Origin: Saxidomus purpurata
Lineage: Eukaryota > Mollusca > Bivalvia > Venerida > Veneridae
Direction: 5' to 3'
Length of the DNA: 64,000 nt
NCBI GenBank assembly: GCA_022818135.1
Contig: JAFMSR010000005.1
Span: forward strand, 30,045,600-30,109,599
This document shows positions 48,111-60,807 of this stretch, piece after piece (position 1 is the stretch's first letter; each line of letters starts with the position of its first letter). The position numbers were made by a program, and so were the translations under genes. Under the pieces are notes generated by a model. The model saw only the letters and a program-made list of their open reading frames with translations, was not told the DNA's origin and made no database searches.

Positions 48111-48859
48111 CTTTTTATTCATTAACGGAACTGAATTATTTCGACAGTGTTTGTTCATTTCGGCAAGACTGGATTAGAAATTAGTTAGAAACGTGCCAGT
48201 CAGGTGTGCTACAAGCAGGCTACTCAATCCTACTCTGACCTGGGAGGAGGAGGTAGGAAGATCCATGGCTCTAGATCAGCGGTTGCTTCGATCACCTACC
48301 TGATGTGAAGTAATCTAATTTTGTGACCAAAAATCCAAATATATTACTTAATTCATGTTCTATGTGGATACTGAATGTTTTTGTTCTTTCTCAAAATCTA
48401 AATCGAAAATATCACCGTAATGAAGGTCTGATACAATTGTGCTGATAAACAATACATGTATGTAAAATCTGATAAAAGAAACGCATATAATACTGGTGTA
48501 AAGCAAAGAATGCGGTAGCAAGATATACAATTTAAACACTTCGTATTGAAGAGTCAGTAGTATTTTTCACTTTTGGCACTTCCGGTGCTTCCGGCATTAG
48601 CGACAATGTGATGATCTGAAAAAGCAAAACAAATTTGTATGAAAATGACTGCATGATCTCAACCAATGTAAATGTCAAGGAAAGTAACATTCGATTATAT
48701 AACAAGTTATATTTTCCAAATTTGATAACTAGACGGCTTGACGATATACCCTCGAATGGCTTGCTCAACACATGTACCACACTAAAAACACGTGCAAAAG
48801 TACCGTACCAACCATACACGTAGCACACGGTGTATGCTCCCGACAATGCATTGTTTAAC

Positions 48860-49013
48860 CAAATGTTTGTTTATATATTCATCATAGATGAGTGGTAAAC
48901 CATACGGTGTTTTAAGGATTAAGCCCGACACCGGAGCATTGTAATGTTTCACAATAATTGACATTCTTGACAAACTAGATAGGATAGAACAATCCGTATA
49001 ATGATCCTTACAG
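48860..49013 (-). pseudogene. Exon candidate with strong splice acceptor, unit f copy 1
   Basis: On the minus strand a pyrimidine tract 'attttcttttttcag' (49,014-49,030) is followed at 49,013 by an open frame starting CKDHYTDCSILSSLSRM, SIIVKHYNAPVSGLILKTPY, GLPLIYDEYIN. The frame is cut at about 48,860 by the 2.4 kb insertion. Copy 2 keeps the acceptor ('ttatttttttcag', exon start 53,126) and reads CKNHFIDCSFNINTVP, then a stop. The conserved acceptor with a conserved Cys-x6-Cys start is the best evidence in the window for a real, now decayed, host gene family. The family is not recognised. Confidence 0.45.
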
Positions 49014-50190
49014 CTGAAAAAAGAAAATAAAATATAAAAAGAGTCATCTAAAACATTTTAACAGGAACATCTGGATCAAAGATGATTTTCTAATGGCCTA
49101 ATGCAACAAAAATTACTTAAAATCGACAAAAAACATTACACACTTTCAAACCGAAATCTTATTTGGAAATCCAATGGAAATATTGCAAATTACACACCGA
49201 ACTTGGTTTCTTTTACACGTTACAAAAGCAATTGTAACGTATTAACCAAGTTATCTTATATGTGTTTAATATACTAAGTATCATTTGTACCTGATAGAAA
49301 AGTATTGTATTTAGAAAGAGTTTCTTGACAGCGAAGTGGTATTTCTATTGGCTACAGCCTTGGAAACGAGGTAATAACCAGTAGAAACCAGAAGAAACAA
49401 CTCTAGCGGTTATTTCTTTCATGTCAAACTGTCAATAACATGCATCACGTTTCTCAAATTTGAAGTAGTGGGCTGATATTATGTAATTGGGAGAACAACA
49501 AAAGAGCAAACCGTTAATGCGCATTGCATGCAAACTTTATGTCTTATTCCTTTAACGATAATCTAAAACAAATAAATGACTAGCACTTGTTCAGCATTTT
49601 TTTCTCTCTAATGGAACAAATGGTACGATATTTATCAAACCGGTTGTTGAGTAATTTCCTATTGTCTCAATACTGCCTTAACTATATTCTAAAACTGTTC
49701 TATTAGGAATTGACTAACGTAAGTTAAGTTTCCTTCTAACACAACTTGTTATCAAGTTTAGCTTTTAAATATCGTCAGGGGTATATGAATGCCATATCAT
49801 GAAACCATTTTGCCTTTTTTTATTTCTCATTGTCAGAAAGAGTAAAAGATTTTATATATATTGCATTCTACTTTTACACGTATGCACACGTTTTGAGGGA
49901 TATTTGCTTCCACAAGAAACGAAAGTACATAATGATTCATGAATTACTATTTTAGCTTTACACCCGCTGTGTCCTTGCAGATTAAGTCTTATAACATACA
50001 TAGTAAATCATAGTATAGCAAACTGACAGTTTAGTGACCTTTGTTAACGTTTGTAAGCAATAATCATATTTATTTCTTCCTAGTCACACTTTTACGTTAA
50101 ATAACGAATAAATGAATATACTAAACATAACAAGGTTAAGTAAACCAGTTAAAGAACAATGTTTAAACATTTACTTTGCCACTTAAGGTA
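48861..50190. repeat. Tandem segmental unit f, copy 1, right part
   Basis: Matches 53,005-54,205. Shared: 'aaagatgattttctaatggcctaatgcaac' in two halves (49,077 and 53,207), 'ttacacac.gaacttggtttc', 'agcaattgtaacgtattaacca', 'aaagagcaaaccgttaa' (49,500 and 53,640), 'aaatcatagtatag' and 'aaacataacaaggttaagtaaacca' in pieces (50,123 and 54,155). A ~150 base block at 49,330-49,480 (53,460-53,620 in copy 2) is well kept and may be an upstream exon or promoter on the minus strand. Copy 1 there contains a 12-base internal duplication. Confidence 0.85.
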
Positions 50191-50697
50191 GCTCGCGGGT
50201 TTCCACCAGAAATCGGGTCTTTTTTTAAAAAGACAACGCAGATTTAAGATATTTTGCATGACAATCCCGTGACTAATTGACTTTTGTAAAAAAAAAAAAT
50301 ACGGTGAAGTTATAGTTCCATGGAAACTGAGTTAAAAGCGCCACCTAGCGGGGAGGTGTATTTTCGTCAATTTTCGTGTTATTTATATTTATATATATCT
50401 CTATCTATGTAGATAATGAAACATTCTAACTTTCATAAAAGCATTGTCGAATCATTTATCCATCTGAAAAAATAAAAATATCTAATAGTGTTTGCCAAAG
50501 ATATGAAAAATCGCGGAACGAATCCTGTAGGGGCGGCACAATGGCCCGAGAGAAAGACAATTTAAAAGCGCTAAGGAAACTTAATCAATTTCAAAAAGTG
50601 GGGTCACGTTCTTACTTTTCGTGCCACTGAAACTTTTTTGATGTAGGAAAAACATGAGAAACGTTGACGTAAAATACAAGATTGGCGTGACGTAACG
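50191..50697. mobile_element. ~0.5 kb insertion in unit f copy 1
   Basis: Copy 2 reads from 'cacttaac' directly into 'ttcgtagttctatgtggtc' (about 54,197-54,230). Here about 505 bases lie between, starting 'ggtagctcgcgggtttcc' and ending 'ggcgtgacgtaacg'. It contains 'aaaaagcgccacctagcgg'-type sequence and a run of A at 50,288-50,300. It is probably a dispersed repeat; no terminal repeats were found and the superfamily is unknown. The unit resumes at 50,698 ('ttagtttttctatgtggtcataag') with a CG-rich 'accgaaggcgggtg' spot shared with 54,274. Confidence 0.55.
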
Positions 50698-52609
50698 TTA
50701 GTTTTTCTATGTGGTCATAAGTATATTTCTACAATATAATACCGAAGGCGGGTGTATATACATTTGTCGTTGTTTGCATCCATGTGGCTAAGACAACAAT
50801 TGCTTGCATTTAAGTACAAATTAATTTTTGCATGTTTGCCTTCATTTCTTGTATAACTTCGTAATCATTAAATTAAAGGAAAAAAAGCTTGCATTCTAAT
50901 GAAATATACTTGTTTTAACTTCACTTATACTTTCTTGTGATTCATAGAATAAAGGTTATAATGTAATTATGCCCTGTATCGGATAGCTTGACCCAAACTG
51001 ATGTGGGAAGATAATAAACCGTGAAGTATATAGGGGCATTTTGAATCCTGCTGAGGTGCTAACTATTAGTACAGTCACTTGCTTTTTGTTTTTTCTGGGT
51101 CTTCCTGGAGTAAAATGATACAGTGTATATATCTGTTTATTGTCTGTATTACTTGTTCTAGTCACATGACAATGTTTTAATTTCATTTTGAAAATATTTG
51201 AAGCGTTTGGTATTGCATCAGTGTGTTCAATCCGCATCGCTGTGAATTTCTACCTAAAACAAGGCATATGATATACAGATTACTTCAATTCCTCAAACAA
51301 CTGTCAATATACATGTATTTATCCATGTTTGTTAAGACAACAAACTGAGTTAAGAAAGTGTTTTGTAGAATTTGTTTAAAATGTAGGGTCAAAAGTATTT
51401 ACTTTTTTGTTTGACGTATTCGTACTCACTTTCGTCAATTCAAATTTATTGTTTTTTGAAGAGCGTTAAATACGAGTCCAAAGCGACGCTTGTAATTGGG
51501 CAATCAAAACATTAAAAAGAATTAATTTTCATTACTCTAAAACTACCAGATTTAAGTCCTTATACGAGAGAAAATATATTGCGTTTTCATGTTGTGTTCA
51601 GATGAAACGGTTCGAAATGTTAGCTTTCTTAACCTAATCCCTAGAGTCTACCTAGCTGCAGCTTAACGATATCTAGAACTAGATAAATACGAAACTTGGT
51701 GGTGTTCACTTCTGGGTGCTGTGGGGCTCGTTTTGGGGAGGCTGCGTTTTTGGTACGTGGCATTCCCTGTTTGATATTATTTTTGTTTTTTTGTTCAGTT
51801 TTATGAGCAAATCGGATTCTCGAAACTTTCCATTACCATCGATCTGACGCTTTTACTTTTATTAAATTGTGTTTGCAATCGAATAATGGGCGAAACTAAA
51901 TTTTAGTATGTCTTCTTTATTAACAGTACACATTACAGCTGTACAACAAAGCCATTGTATTTCTCACATGTAAAAGTACACTTCTGTTAAGGGGGGATAT
52001 ATTCAAGTATTGAGTTAAGTAAAGCATCTTAAATCAGCTTTATAATGAAGTCTGGTTTTGTAACGCAGGTCTCAAACTTAATGAATTACCCTCGTATTCA
52101 AAAGGTATCACCGGTACTATTTAAAGTTTTATTTTTATACTGTGCACAAACAACTATGTCTAAAATCAATTTTAAAACCATAATTTTCCCCTCCCCTCCT
52201 TTAATTGAAAAATCATTAAGCTAAATGATATCACTAATTGGTCAAGGCATATTTGTCGGCTGTAAACTTTAATGCAGAAATACTTTAAGAGTCCTTCAAA
52301 TCCATTACTTCAAACTTAATCTATACATTAACAAATATGTTGAGCCTTCAATTATATTTTCGTAGAAAGGGATGAGCAAACAATAACGTATTCTTAACAA
52401 CTTTAAAAACTCAGCTTTGATTTGACTCATCATGGGCATAATTGATGACGTTTAGAAACAAATGTATGCTTGAATTTTGTATTAACCTTGTTGAATAAAC
52501 AAAGGAATGATGTTCTTGAATTTCTCATATAACACTGAAATCACGACAAATTTCACGTCTAATCAAGGTTGCGTTTTTAAAGTCTCAAAATGCTTAATAC
52601 TCATATTGA

Positions 52610-52810
52610 ATCACTCTGTAAACAATGTCTTTGCTGGAGACATTAAATCTTGTCGTCCGATGATAACATTGATGTGGCACATTTCACGTGCAAACCAGTA
52701 ACTATTGCTCGTTACAGTAAATATAGTGCTTCAATAACTGAATGGAAACCATTATTTTGTTCACAACATGTATTTTTCAGTGATATGAAATAATCATGAT
52801 AGACATTTTC
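52610..52810 (-). pseudogene. Conserved exon-like block, copy 2
   Basis: Minus-strand translation gives GENVYHDYFISLKNTCCEQN, then NGFHSVIEALYLL, a stop, RAIVTGLHVKCATSMLSSDD, then KI and another stop. It is clearly the counterpart of 46,023-46,260 but is not open, so whatever the block encoded is dead in this copy. Confidence 0.4.
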
Positions 52811-53079
52811 ACCTTATCAATAACTAGTTAACAACGGGAATGTGTTACAGGATAAGATCCTGACTAAATCCCATTATAAATATGCTGACAGCATCTTTTG
52901 AAACTACATTACAATTCCACTTAAAGCTGACAAGATGCGTATGAAATTAGAATTTTAATATCTTAATCTCCTTTTATGTTTAAACTCAAATATAAACTCT
53001 ATATTTATTAAAGATGTGTGGTCAACTATACGGCGTTTTAAAGAATGAGTTTACATTGCCGACAAACTATTTTGTCAAG

Positions 53080-53126
53080 GTACGGTGTTAATATTGAAAG
53101 AACAATCTATAAAATGATTCTTACAG
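53080..53126 (-). pseudogene. Exon candidate with conserved acceptor, unit f copy 2
   Basis: The acceptor 'ttatttttttcag' (53,127-53,139 on the minus strand) is kept. The frame CKNHFIDCSFNINTVP ends at a stop after 16 residues. It corresponds to 48,860-49,013 in copy 1. Confidence 0.4.
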
Positions 53127-54574
53127 CTGAAAAAAATAAGAAATATAAAAAGAGTAATCTAAAAAATTAAACACGAAAAAGATATAATTGTGATTGCATG
53201 GAACAAAGATGATTTTCTAATGGCCTAATGCAACACAAAACAAAATCAAAATCTACAGAAATTTACACTTTCAAACCGAAAACTTTTTTGGCAATCTAAT
53301 GGAAATAATGCAAATTACACACAGAACTTGGTTTCTTTTACAAGTTACTTAAGCAATTGTAACGTATTAACCAAATAATCTTATTTGTGTTTGATATACT
53401 GAGTATTTTTTATACCTGATGGACTTGAGTGTTACAATTGACAGAAAAGTATTGTACTCTGGACGGTTTCTCGATGGCGAAGTTGTTCTTATATTTGCTA
53501 CAGTCTTGGAAATGAAGTAATAACCAGTAGAAACAACCCTAGCGGTTATAGTCTTCTATCGTAGTCAGCTTGTCAATAACATTAATCACGTTTCTCAAAT
53601 ATGAAGTAGTTATCTGATATATGTCATTGGGAGAACGGCAAAAGAGCAAACCGTTAAATGCGCATTGCATTAAATCTTTATGTCTCATTCATTTAACGAT
53701 AAACTAACACGAATAAATGACTACCATTTGTTCAGCATTTATTTTTTTCTAATGAAACACAGTAAAAGATTTATCAATTCGGTTGTTGAGTTATTCCCTA
53801 TTGTCAGAAAAAGTAAAAGTTAAGTTTGATATTTCATTATGCTTTTACACGTGTGCACATTCAAAGGATGGGTGTTTAAACCAGAAACTAAAAAACATAT
53901 CCATAAACAACTATTTTAGATGTACATCCTCTGAGTCCCTATAGACAGATAATTACATTTATAGTAAATCATAGTATAGTTGACAGTTAGTGAACTTTGT
54001 AAACGATAATTATTTTAAATTATTCCTAGTCACGCAAGTGAATTATTCAGCCATAAAGTTTGCACTGTAAGATGATGTAAGTTACTGTACCTCAAGTTGC
54101 TCTTTGGAAAAGTTTAGTAAGACTTAACTTTTACGTTAATAAATGAATGTACTAAACATAACAAGGTTAAGTAAACCAATTAACGAATTTTCTCTGTCAC
54201 TTAACTATGTTCGTAGTTCTATGTGGTCATAAGTATATTCCTACAAAAGAATACCGATCATCCCACCGAAGGCGGGTGAATGTTTTTTGTCACCCAGGTG
54301 GCTAAGATAGCAATACCTGGCATACAATTCAATTTGTGTCATTCATACTGTTTTGGAAGGTGATTAGTATTGGATTGCTCAAACCCACAGCATTCTGCCT
54401 AGTAAATGAGTAAAGTCTACCCGTATTTATTCATACGCAGTTCATATAGTTCGATCACATTCAAATAAATCTTGCAAACGCTGATCAGTAAAGCTCTTCA
54501 AACTCTGTCTTTATGCAACATTTATGTTAGTCAATTTGATTATTTGAAACTTCTATATATATATCGCTCATCCT

Positions 54575-54731
54575 GGACGTTGCCGGTTCGAACCCCACTG
54601 TGATCACGACCGTTCTTCCACGTATGACACCAGTACTGTTTTTTCTAGAAAGAGGATTTTCGAGAGTGACCCGATAAGCTACTAACTTTCTTCACGATCG
54701 AGCTAAGATAAATTAAAATAAACTAAACTAA
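54575..54731 (+). mobile_element. SINE with tRNA-like box B, second family
   Basis: Begins within a tRNA-like region: box B 'GCCGGTTCGAACCCC' at 54,580 (box A is not visible, so the 5' end is truncated or decayed). It continues 'actgtgatcacgaccgttc', 'tatgacaccagtactg', 'gagagtgacccgataagcta' and a tail 'aaataaactaaacta'. The tail region is shared with 33,165-33,300. It is followed immediately by the palindrome at 54,733. Confidence 0.75.
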
Positions 54732-54732
54732 T

Positions 54733-54868
54733 ATCTTTGAATAGTATATCACTGTGTGGAGTGTAGATGCGTAGTAACCTAATCACGAAGGCCGTAGACC
54801 TGAGTGATTAATTATGAAGCATCTAAACGACACACAGTGATAAACAAACCGGTATATCACTCAAAGAT
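54733..54868. mobile_element. 136 bp palindromic mini element
   Basis: Nested inverted arms: 'atctttga' / 'tcaaagat' at the ends, 'tatcactgtgtg' (54,747) / 'cacacagtgata' (54,842), 'gtgtagatgc' / 'gcatctaaac', and 'taatcac' / 'gagtgatta' around the turn 'gaaggccgtagacc'. A short 'ggtatatcact' repeat breaks symmetry near 54,851. Like the palindromes at 15,099 and 27,791 it is 110-140 bp with a GC-rich turn. It abuts a SINE tail, so two insertions share this point. Confidence 0.8.
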
Positions 54869-54869
54869 G

Positions 54870-56689
54870 AAATCTATTTCCATTCTAACACGTTAATTTA
54901 AACAAAAGAATGTTCGAAGGGGTACATATATTTGCTGCGCTTACGTGAAGTTGCAACCTTGTACTCCCTGTAGTTCGTGAAAGTCTGGCTGTTCTTTTTT
55001 ACTCCTCAAATAAAACGCTATTCGTCTTAGTTTTGTTCTTGCTAATATTGCTGGCTATACCGAAAGTTCAGGAAATTTGACTAAGATTTGTTTTACATCA
55101 CGTGAATTCATTTACAACAGTACCAATGCGAGCGTATAAGCGCATGCACACTCGTAGATGTGTTGTGGAAATTACGCGGGAGGGAATTTCAGCAGTCAAA
55201 ATAGTTCGGGGCTCCTAGCGTGATATACTCTGTAGGTATATCATGCTCAAATCCTTCTTTGCCTATATAGGAGAAATTTTCAATAGTGTTAGAATGTAAG
55301 TTGAAGTAAAGCTGCTGTCTGGACACAGCAGTTGATTCCCATTTAAATAGGCAAATATATATAATCTTTACGTTAAAAATTAAAAAAAACACCCCACCCC
55401 ATATATACAAAATGTATAAGTCCCAAGTCTTTTGATGAATGTTATATTGGATTTTACTATTTGATGGCGTAATTATCAGCGTATAACTAAGCGACATAAA
55501 TTTCGCCGGAATAGTCTGCCATTACAGTCTTTCTAGTGTGTGATTCGAGCGGAGATACTGCCTTTTACAAATAATCAATTATACTTTCCAAATTTTCGCG
55601 CCAAACGGAGTTCATTCAGTCAAATGCGCAAAGGTATAAAACAGAATTTGGAGCAGGAAATATGCAAATAAGACATATTTGATGTGTAAAAGTTTTGACG
55701 CATAAAATTTTCGACAACTTTTTAAACTTGTATATATATATAATTGATTATAACTAAATAATGAACGATGGATTAAGATATACACATGCTTTTATGTGAG
55801 GGCTATCATAAAATGCTTTAAAACTTTAAAGTATAACCAATTATTACATATTCATCTTCAAAATACTTTGATTGGTTTTGTGGCTATACTTTGACTTATG
55901 TGTCTAAAAAGAACAAAAGATCGAACGAAAGGATAGCAATCTCAAGTACAACTTTTTGTACGATTGTCCGAACGAGGCCATGTGGATTATTTCAATAGAA
56001 CTTAATACAAATGTTTACTTTTAAGTTGACAAAATAAATTACCATGTGGCCCTCTATCAACATTTCTAAAACATTTGTGATCACACTTAAAATAAAACCA
56101 AGTTCGGCTTTCCTGTTTTCCCATATAATGTATGAAAACTTAGATGAGCCAAATCTATAACACACATTTGTAGTTTTCGATACTTGAATAAAGCCTGGTA
56201 AAAATGTAGTGCTGCAAGTTACTGCCAGAATGCTTTGTGGCCCTATTTTTTAGAATTACTGAGACTTGCGGTCACAAATTGTTTTGAATTAATAAATAAT
56301 GTAAAATAATGTCGTACACTTATTTCTTTCCAAATTAACAAGAAGAACAAATAATAAGGACATTTGTACATTTAGGTATTTGTACAACTAATACGACTTC
56401 ACAAGGCAAAATGTGTCAAATGCGTTTTAAATACACACTGAGGCGTTTTAGATAGTTTATATATGCCAGGACCCACATAAGCTTCCAATGCTACAAACCG
56501 AATTCAATCGAATGATGTTCAAAATAGAAATAGTGTCAATTGTTCCTTCGTGTAAAAGCCATTTTCGTTCAACTATTTTAAGCTGATGTCCATTTTTTTT
56601 AAGAAGTCAGTTTAGATGGTTTCAAATCACATTAGAAGTACCTATGACTGAATCTGTAGTGCCAGGTGAAACAAATTTTAAAAAACATA
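54870..56689. other. Intergenic stretch, nothing recognised
   Basis: AT-rich sequence. The minus-strand ORF at 55,189-55,497 (102 codons, not ATG-started) has no known motif and is rich in Ile, Tyr and Asn, as expected by chance here. A short AT dinucleotide run occurs at 55,731-55,743. Confidence 0.45.
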
Positions 56690-59600
56690 GTTTTGCAAGC
56701 GTAGTCTCAGTATAGATCTATTTATTGTTTGTAAAACTTAACTCAAGTCACGTGACAATAGATTTTGTATTTAGATAGTCTTCAAAGTAAGAGTTATCTT
56801 GTAAGAAATGTAATAAAAAGAAGTCTTAAACAAATAGATGTGCTAAGATAACGTCATACAGAAAATAGTATGAAATTGTAGCTATAATTGACTGGTCGGA
56901 AAACACATCCATTCAAATCTCATCAAAACCTATTTATATAACGCCTCTAGACAACATAAAAGATAACATCATGCTCCCGTACAGTTTAATGGGCATATTC
57001 AATTTTCGGGTCTTTTACTTATATTTACCAGACGCTTTTAGTTTTATTAAATTCTACAGAAGTCGCAAAATTTGATTGTAGATCTTATAAGACTTAGGTT
57101 TCATAGCTACGTCTTTCTTAATTCAAAGTAAATTAGATTGACGGTATATGTAGTACCAAGTGTACACGGTATACTCCATAGAAGCATGTAGAATAAGAAT
57201 CAGTTTTGCAAATCGCAATGCAGGTCGTTAACAGTTAATCAAAGAAATTAACAATTAATTTTAATAACCTGAATAGTGTCGTAACGTTCACATAACGAAT
57301 GGGCGAAACTGCCAAGAAATATTATAATATCTGGTATAACTCGTACTGTAAATACAGTGGTAATCAAAACTTTAATATAACTTGATAGCGCGGAGACTGG
57401 TCATTTTGCTACTCACGTATTAAACGCTTTTACTATATTTCATAAAAATGAATTAAAAATAAACTTCCTTGTGCAAAAAGGTAAATAAACTGATTAGTCT
57501 TTTGAAACTCGATTTAGATGTTATTCCAATAAAAATTGTCTGCAAGTTTAGAGATGAAAAATTGTGAATGAACGGATTGGCAGTACTACTTTGGTAAATT
57601 TTCGTTGAGCGAAAAGAATGGAATCGCCCTCATATCTACATGCGCTTCAAACAAAAACACATTTATCATAAGTGAAAGCGATCGACATTCATATGAGTAT
57701 GATATATATTTATTGCTAAAGCTTTTGTTTCACGTGTACTCCAGGATTGTTAGTGGAGTCATCGCATGGTTTTCATTCCAGAGTCATGGTCCCTGAGGAA
57801 ATTTGAATGGTTATTGAATTTAGAAATATGTTAAAAGTATATATAGTTCTCAATCTACTAAAAGGTACATGGATGAAAGTTTAACACGTAAAGAATACCG
57901 TGCTATCCACATGTTTATTAATTCTTCCGATACCTTTTAATTTATCATTCCATTGACCATTTGGTCTTCACATTTGTCATAAAATCTCTTTCGAACTGCA
58001 GCAGAGTAATTATTTATTAAATGTGTGTTACAGTAAAGAACTTTAGTGAAACATCATTGCTAATTTTACTTAACAGGTCAGAAAATAATTCAATCAGAAA
58101 AATGTAGCTGTTGCGATGAATGAACGCATACATACACTCTAAATAAGCACTAACATGTAGCTAGCTGGTGTCGTCACATTTCTCCTTATAACACAGTTTA
58201 GGTAACATATCATATACTTGAGAAATGTATTTGTTCGAACAATATTTCATTAATTCAAAACATTTACAAACTATGACCATAATATCATTGGTATATGCAG
58301 GATAGAATAGAAAGCTAGTAGCTTTTTCATAAACTCTCTCCTGAGAAAATTTATTGTTTTCAACTGATTGACTGACGCATGATGTGCAGCATTTGCACCT
58401 ATATAAGTAATGTAATTATTGTCGTAAACATTACTAAACGTAATAAAAGATAGAGAAGCAATACTTACCTAATTATCTCTTCTTTATAAAAACAGAAATA
58501 AACTTCTTCACCTGTGAGATTTGATAACTGCCAATGCGTATCTCAGTTTTAAATATGCCGTTGTAAAGTATCAAATAGAAGGACAGACAAGGTTCAGATA
58601 TTTATAAAATAGTTTAAGACTATAGTAGAAACATCTACTTTGCTTGTGAATAACTTCAATTTTTAAAATCTGTATCATTGAAGTACAATATTTTCTATAG
58701 ACCATAACTCTAGTGGTAAGAAAGTAATAGATGAAAGTCAAATTCATACAGTCATCCAACTAAAGTATGTATCATTTTACCAAGAACGCTATTCATACGA
58801 AAGCGAGAATACAAGAAAATTCCATCTATCTTTCAATAACAGCATGTCAAGATCAGTGGGGTCAAAGAAAAATCACAATAACAAATAAGTGTGACGAGTA
58901 GCTTGCATGTCAAGCGGAGTGTTTTTGTAGCAGAGACTTACAATCCGGGGAATATCTCATTAAATGTTTTAGATAGAAGGCATTTTGGTTTGTCTTCTTT
59001 ATCAAACAAACAGCATGGTATTTTTTGCTTTCATGTTTTGTATACATCCAAACTGAATGCTTATAGAATATGCTAAGATACGAATTTATACATATTAACA
59101 AATTCCTATTTACCGAAATACATACCATTTGTAAACACAGCAAGTTGAGACCCCTCTTTTTCATTTTCGGACGCTCCATAACTCTGTTTCTTACAATGAA
59201 CATATTGATTTATTTACACTCTAAGCAGCTCGTTTGGGAACGTTTTCTTAATGTCTTGCCAAATATCGGTCTGCAAATGTCAGTTTATCATACAGAATCA
59301 TTCTGTCTACGATAAATTTGTGGGAGACACTCATTCCGTCTCTTGGAGATAGCATTAATGGGGGGCATATTCGTCGTGCAAAACAGTAAAAGAAGGTCGT
59401 AACTGTAAAGATAATGTTTGAACGACAAGAGTTTCCATCACTGTGTACATAATATTTATTTTTCAATGATTTGTTATAGTGGTGATAGACATTCCCTTCG
59501 ACATATAGTGAGAAATGTGTTTAGTAATTAGATCATGTCTTTCTCTGACAACTTAACTGCTCATTGGAATCACAATAGATGTGTCTGAAGCTTCCTGTCT
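56690..59600. repeat. Tandem segmental unit f, copy 3 (most diverged)
   Basis: Alignable islands only: 56,708-56,790 ('tctatttattgtttgta', 'agtcacgtgacaata') with 51,122-51,210; 57,028-57,055 ('cagacgcttttagttttattaaatt') with 51,846 and 45,540; and 59,290-59,505, the exon-like block. Order and orientation match copies 1 and 2, so this is an older third unit, with the exon-like blocks about 6.6 kb apart in each step (46.1, 52.7, 59.4 kb). The intervening DNA is not recognisably shared. Confidence 0.6.
59290..59505 (-). pseudogene. Conserved exon-like block, copy 3
   Basis: Minus-strand frame: EGNVYHHYNKSLKNKYYVHS, later CFARRICPPLMLSPRDGMSV, then SHKFIVDRMILYDKLTFADR. It stays open through 59,248, unlike copy 2. 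Similarity to copy 1 is clear in 'NVYH.Y..SLK.KY' and 'LMLS..D..SVS.K', with indels between. Function unknown. Confidence 0.4.
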
Positions 59601-60807
59601 TCTGAAAGAAAATGTTTACTTATGTATGAGTCTTGTATGCCTTTCATTTCAAAGAGGCACTCCTTACATCTAGCAGAATATTTCCCTAAACATAAACAAC
59701 GTGTTCAATGAACATAAAGTGCTAAATAGATACGAATAATGCCTTTTTATAAAAAAAAACAATCAAACATGACTTCCTAGAATAAGAATTAACTGGCAGA
59801 TGAACTGGATAACTGGTGCTACATTGCTACATGCAGCATGCAGTTATTACAGCTTGTATGTTTTCAGCAATTATTATTGAATCTAGATAGCGATAATGTG
59901 GTACATGTACTGTATTTTATGTATCGAACTAAGAATTGCTGTAAGCAGGCAGATTATTTTTATTTTAATCTCTGAAGAGGTCCTACAATTAAAATCGATG
60001 GAAGTACTATAACTACCAATGCAAGTAATCATGTTGTAGTTAAAATGTCTTGATATCCTTCATTACTTTTGAAAACAAAACGACTAACAAGTTATAAATA
60101 TAACGAGTTATCCATAAATTTATTTGATGTTTCCTTCCTATAATGTGTGTAGAAATGCCAGCCAATGTTTCAGTGCGAATGATATATGGAAAACATCATT
60201 GAAGTTGTAATAACCCAAGTCCTCGTTAAGTAATGATGTACTATTGGAATGATATTCGTAATGACTATAGCATATTCGTAAAAGGTCTCAAGTATGTACA
60301 CTTCCTTCAAGCACACGTTCTTATCTTTTTCGTTTATTCAGTATTTTGAACTCTGTTTCTGGAATTCGACTGTGAATGTTAGGCAAAGTATAGTAAACAT
60401 TGATATATTGCGCTTATATTATAATTATATTATAACATAATATATAGTAGTAAAGCTCTTACGTCGTCGGTGGTAGGTTTATTTACCATCACTTTGACTT
60501 TAGAGACTGACACTGAAAAGGACATGAAAAACTCCGCATCTTTAGCATCAAGTTACTATAACTATATATACTGTACGTTTGTAAAATCATTGATAACATA
60601 ACAAAGATAATAAGTCTACAATTGTTTAACTTTCTGTAATTGTATATGTTTTCACATCAGTTATCTAGATTTGACCCAAATTCTTCAGTTCATTTACTGA
60701 AATTATTTGTTAACTAAAGGCTATTATCAACACCAATAATAAGTGTAGAAATATTCTTATTCGGAAAATGCGTTTATAACACAAGTCTTATTCCTAACAT
60801 TGTGTGG

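Larger units (their letters stand above)
46420..48860. other. ~2.4 kb insertion in unit f copy 1
   Basis: Unit f copy 2 passes straight across this position (about 52,985-53,005) without it. The insertion contains the inverted dispersed element at 46,612-48,110 and about 750 bases of other sequence (48,110-48,860), including a stretch at 48,185-48,305 rich in 'ggaggaggaggtagg' that resembles a degenerate SINE but that I cannot assign. A 104-codon hydrophobic minus-strand frame (48,532-48,846) lies in it. No target duplication was recognised at the edges. Confidence 0.6.
51118..54345. repeat. Tandem segmental unit f, copy 2
   Basis: Same orientation as copy 1, without the 2.4 kb and 0.5 kb insertions. 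It carries its own ~95 base addition at about 54,034-54,130. Its left edge (51,118-51,210, 'ctgtttattgtctgta' and 'agtcac.tgacaat') also matches copy 3 at 56,708-56,790. About 95 bases at 51,690-51,790 ('tgttcacttctgggtgctg') are absent from copy 1. Confidence 0.85.

Noticed and set aside
48185..48305. Possible extra SINE with 'ggaggaggaggtagg' and 'cggttgcttcgatc'
   Set aside because: Box A and box B cannot be placed at tRNA spacing, and no second copy is present in the window.
48532..48846. 104-codon hydrophobic minus-strand ORF as a membrane protein
   Set aside because: It lies wholly within the 2.4 kb insertion, has no conserved counterpart in copies 2 or 3, and no supporting splice or promoter signal.
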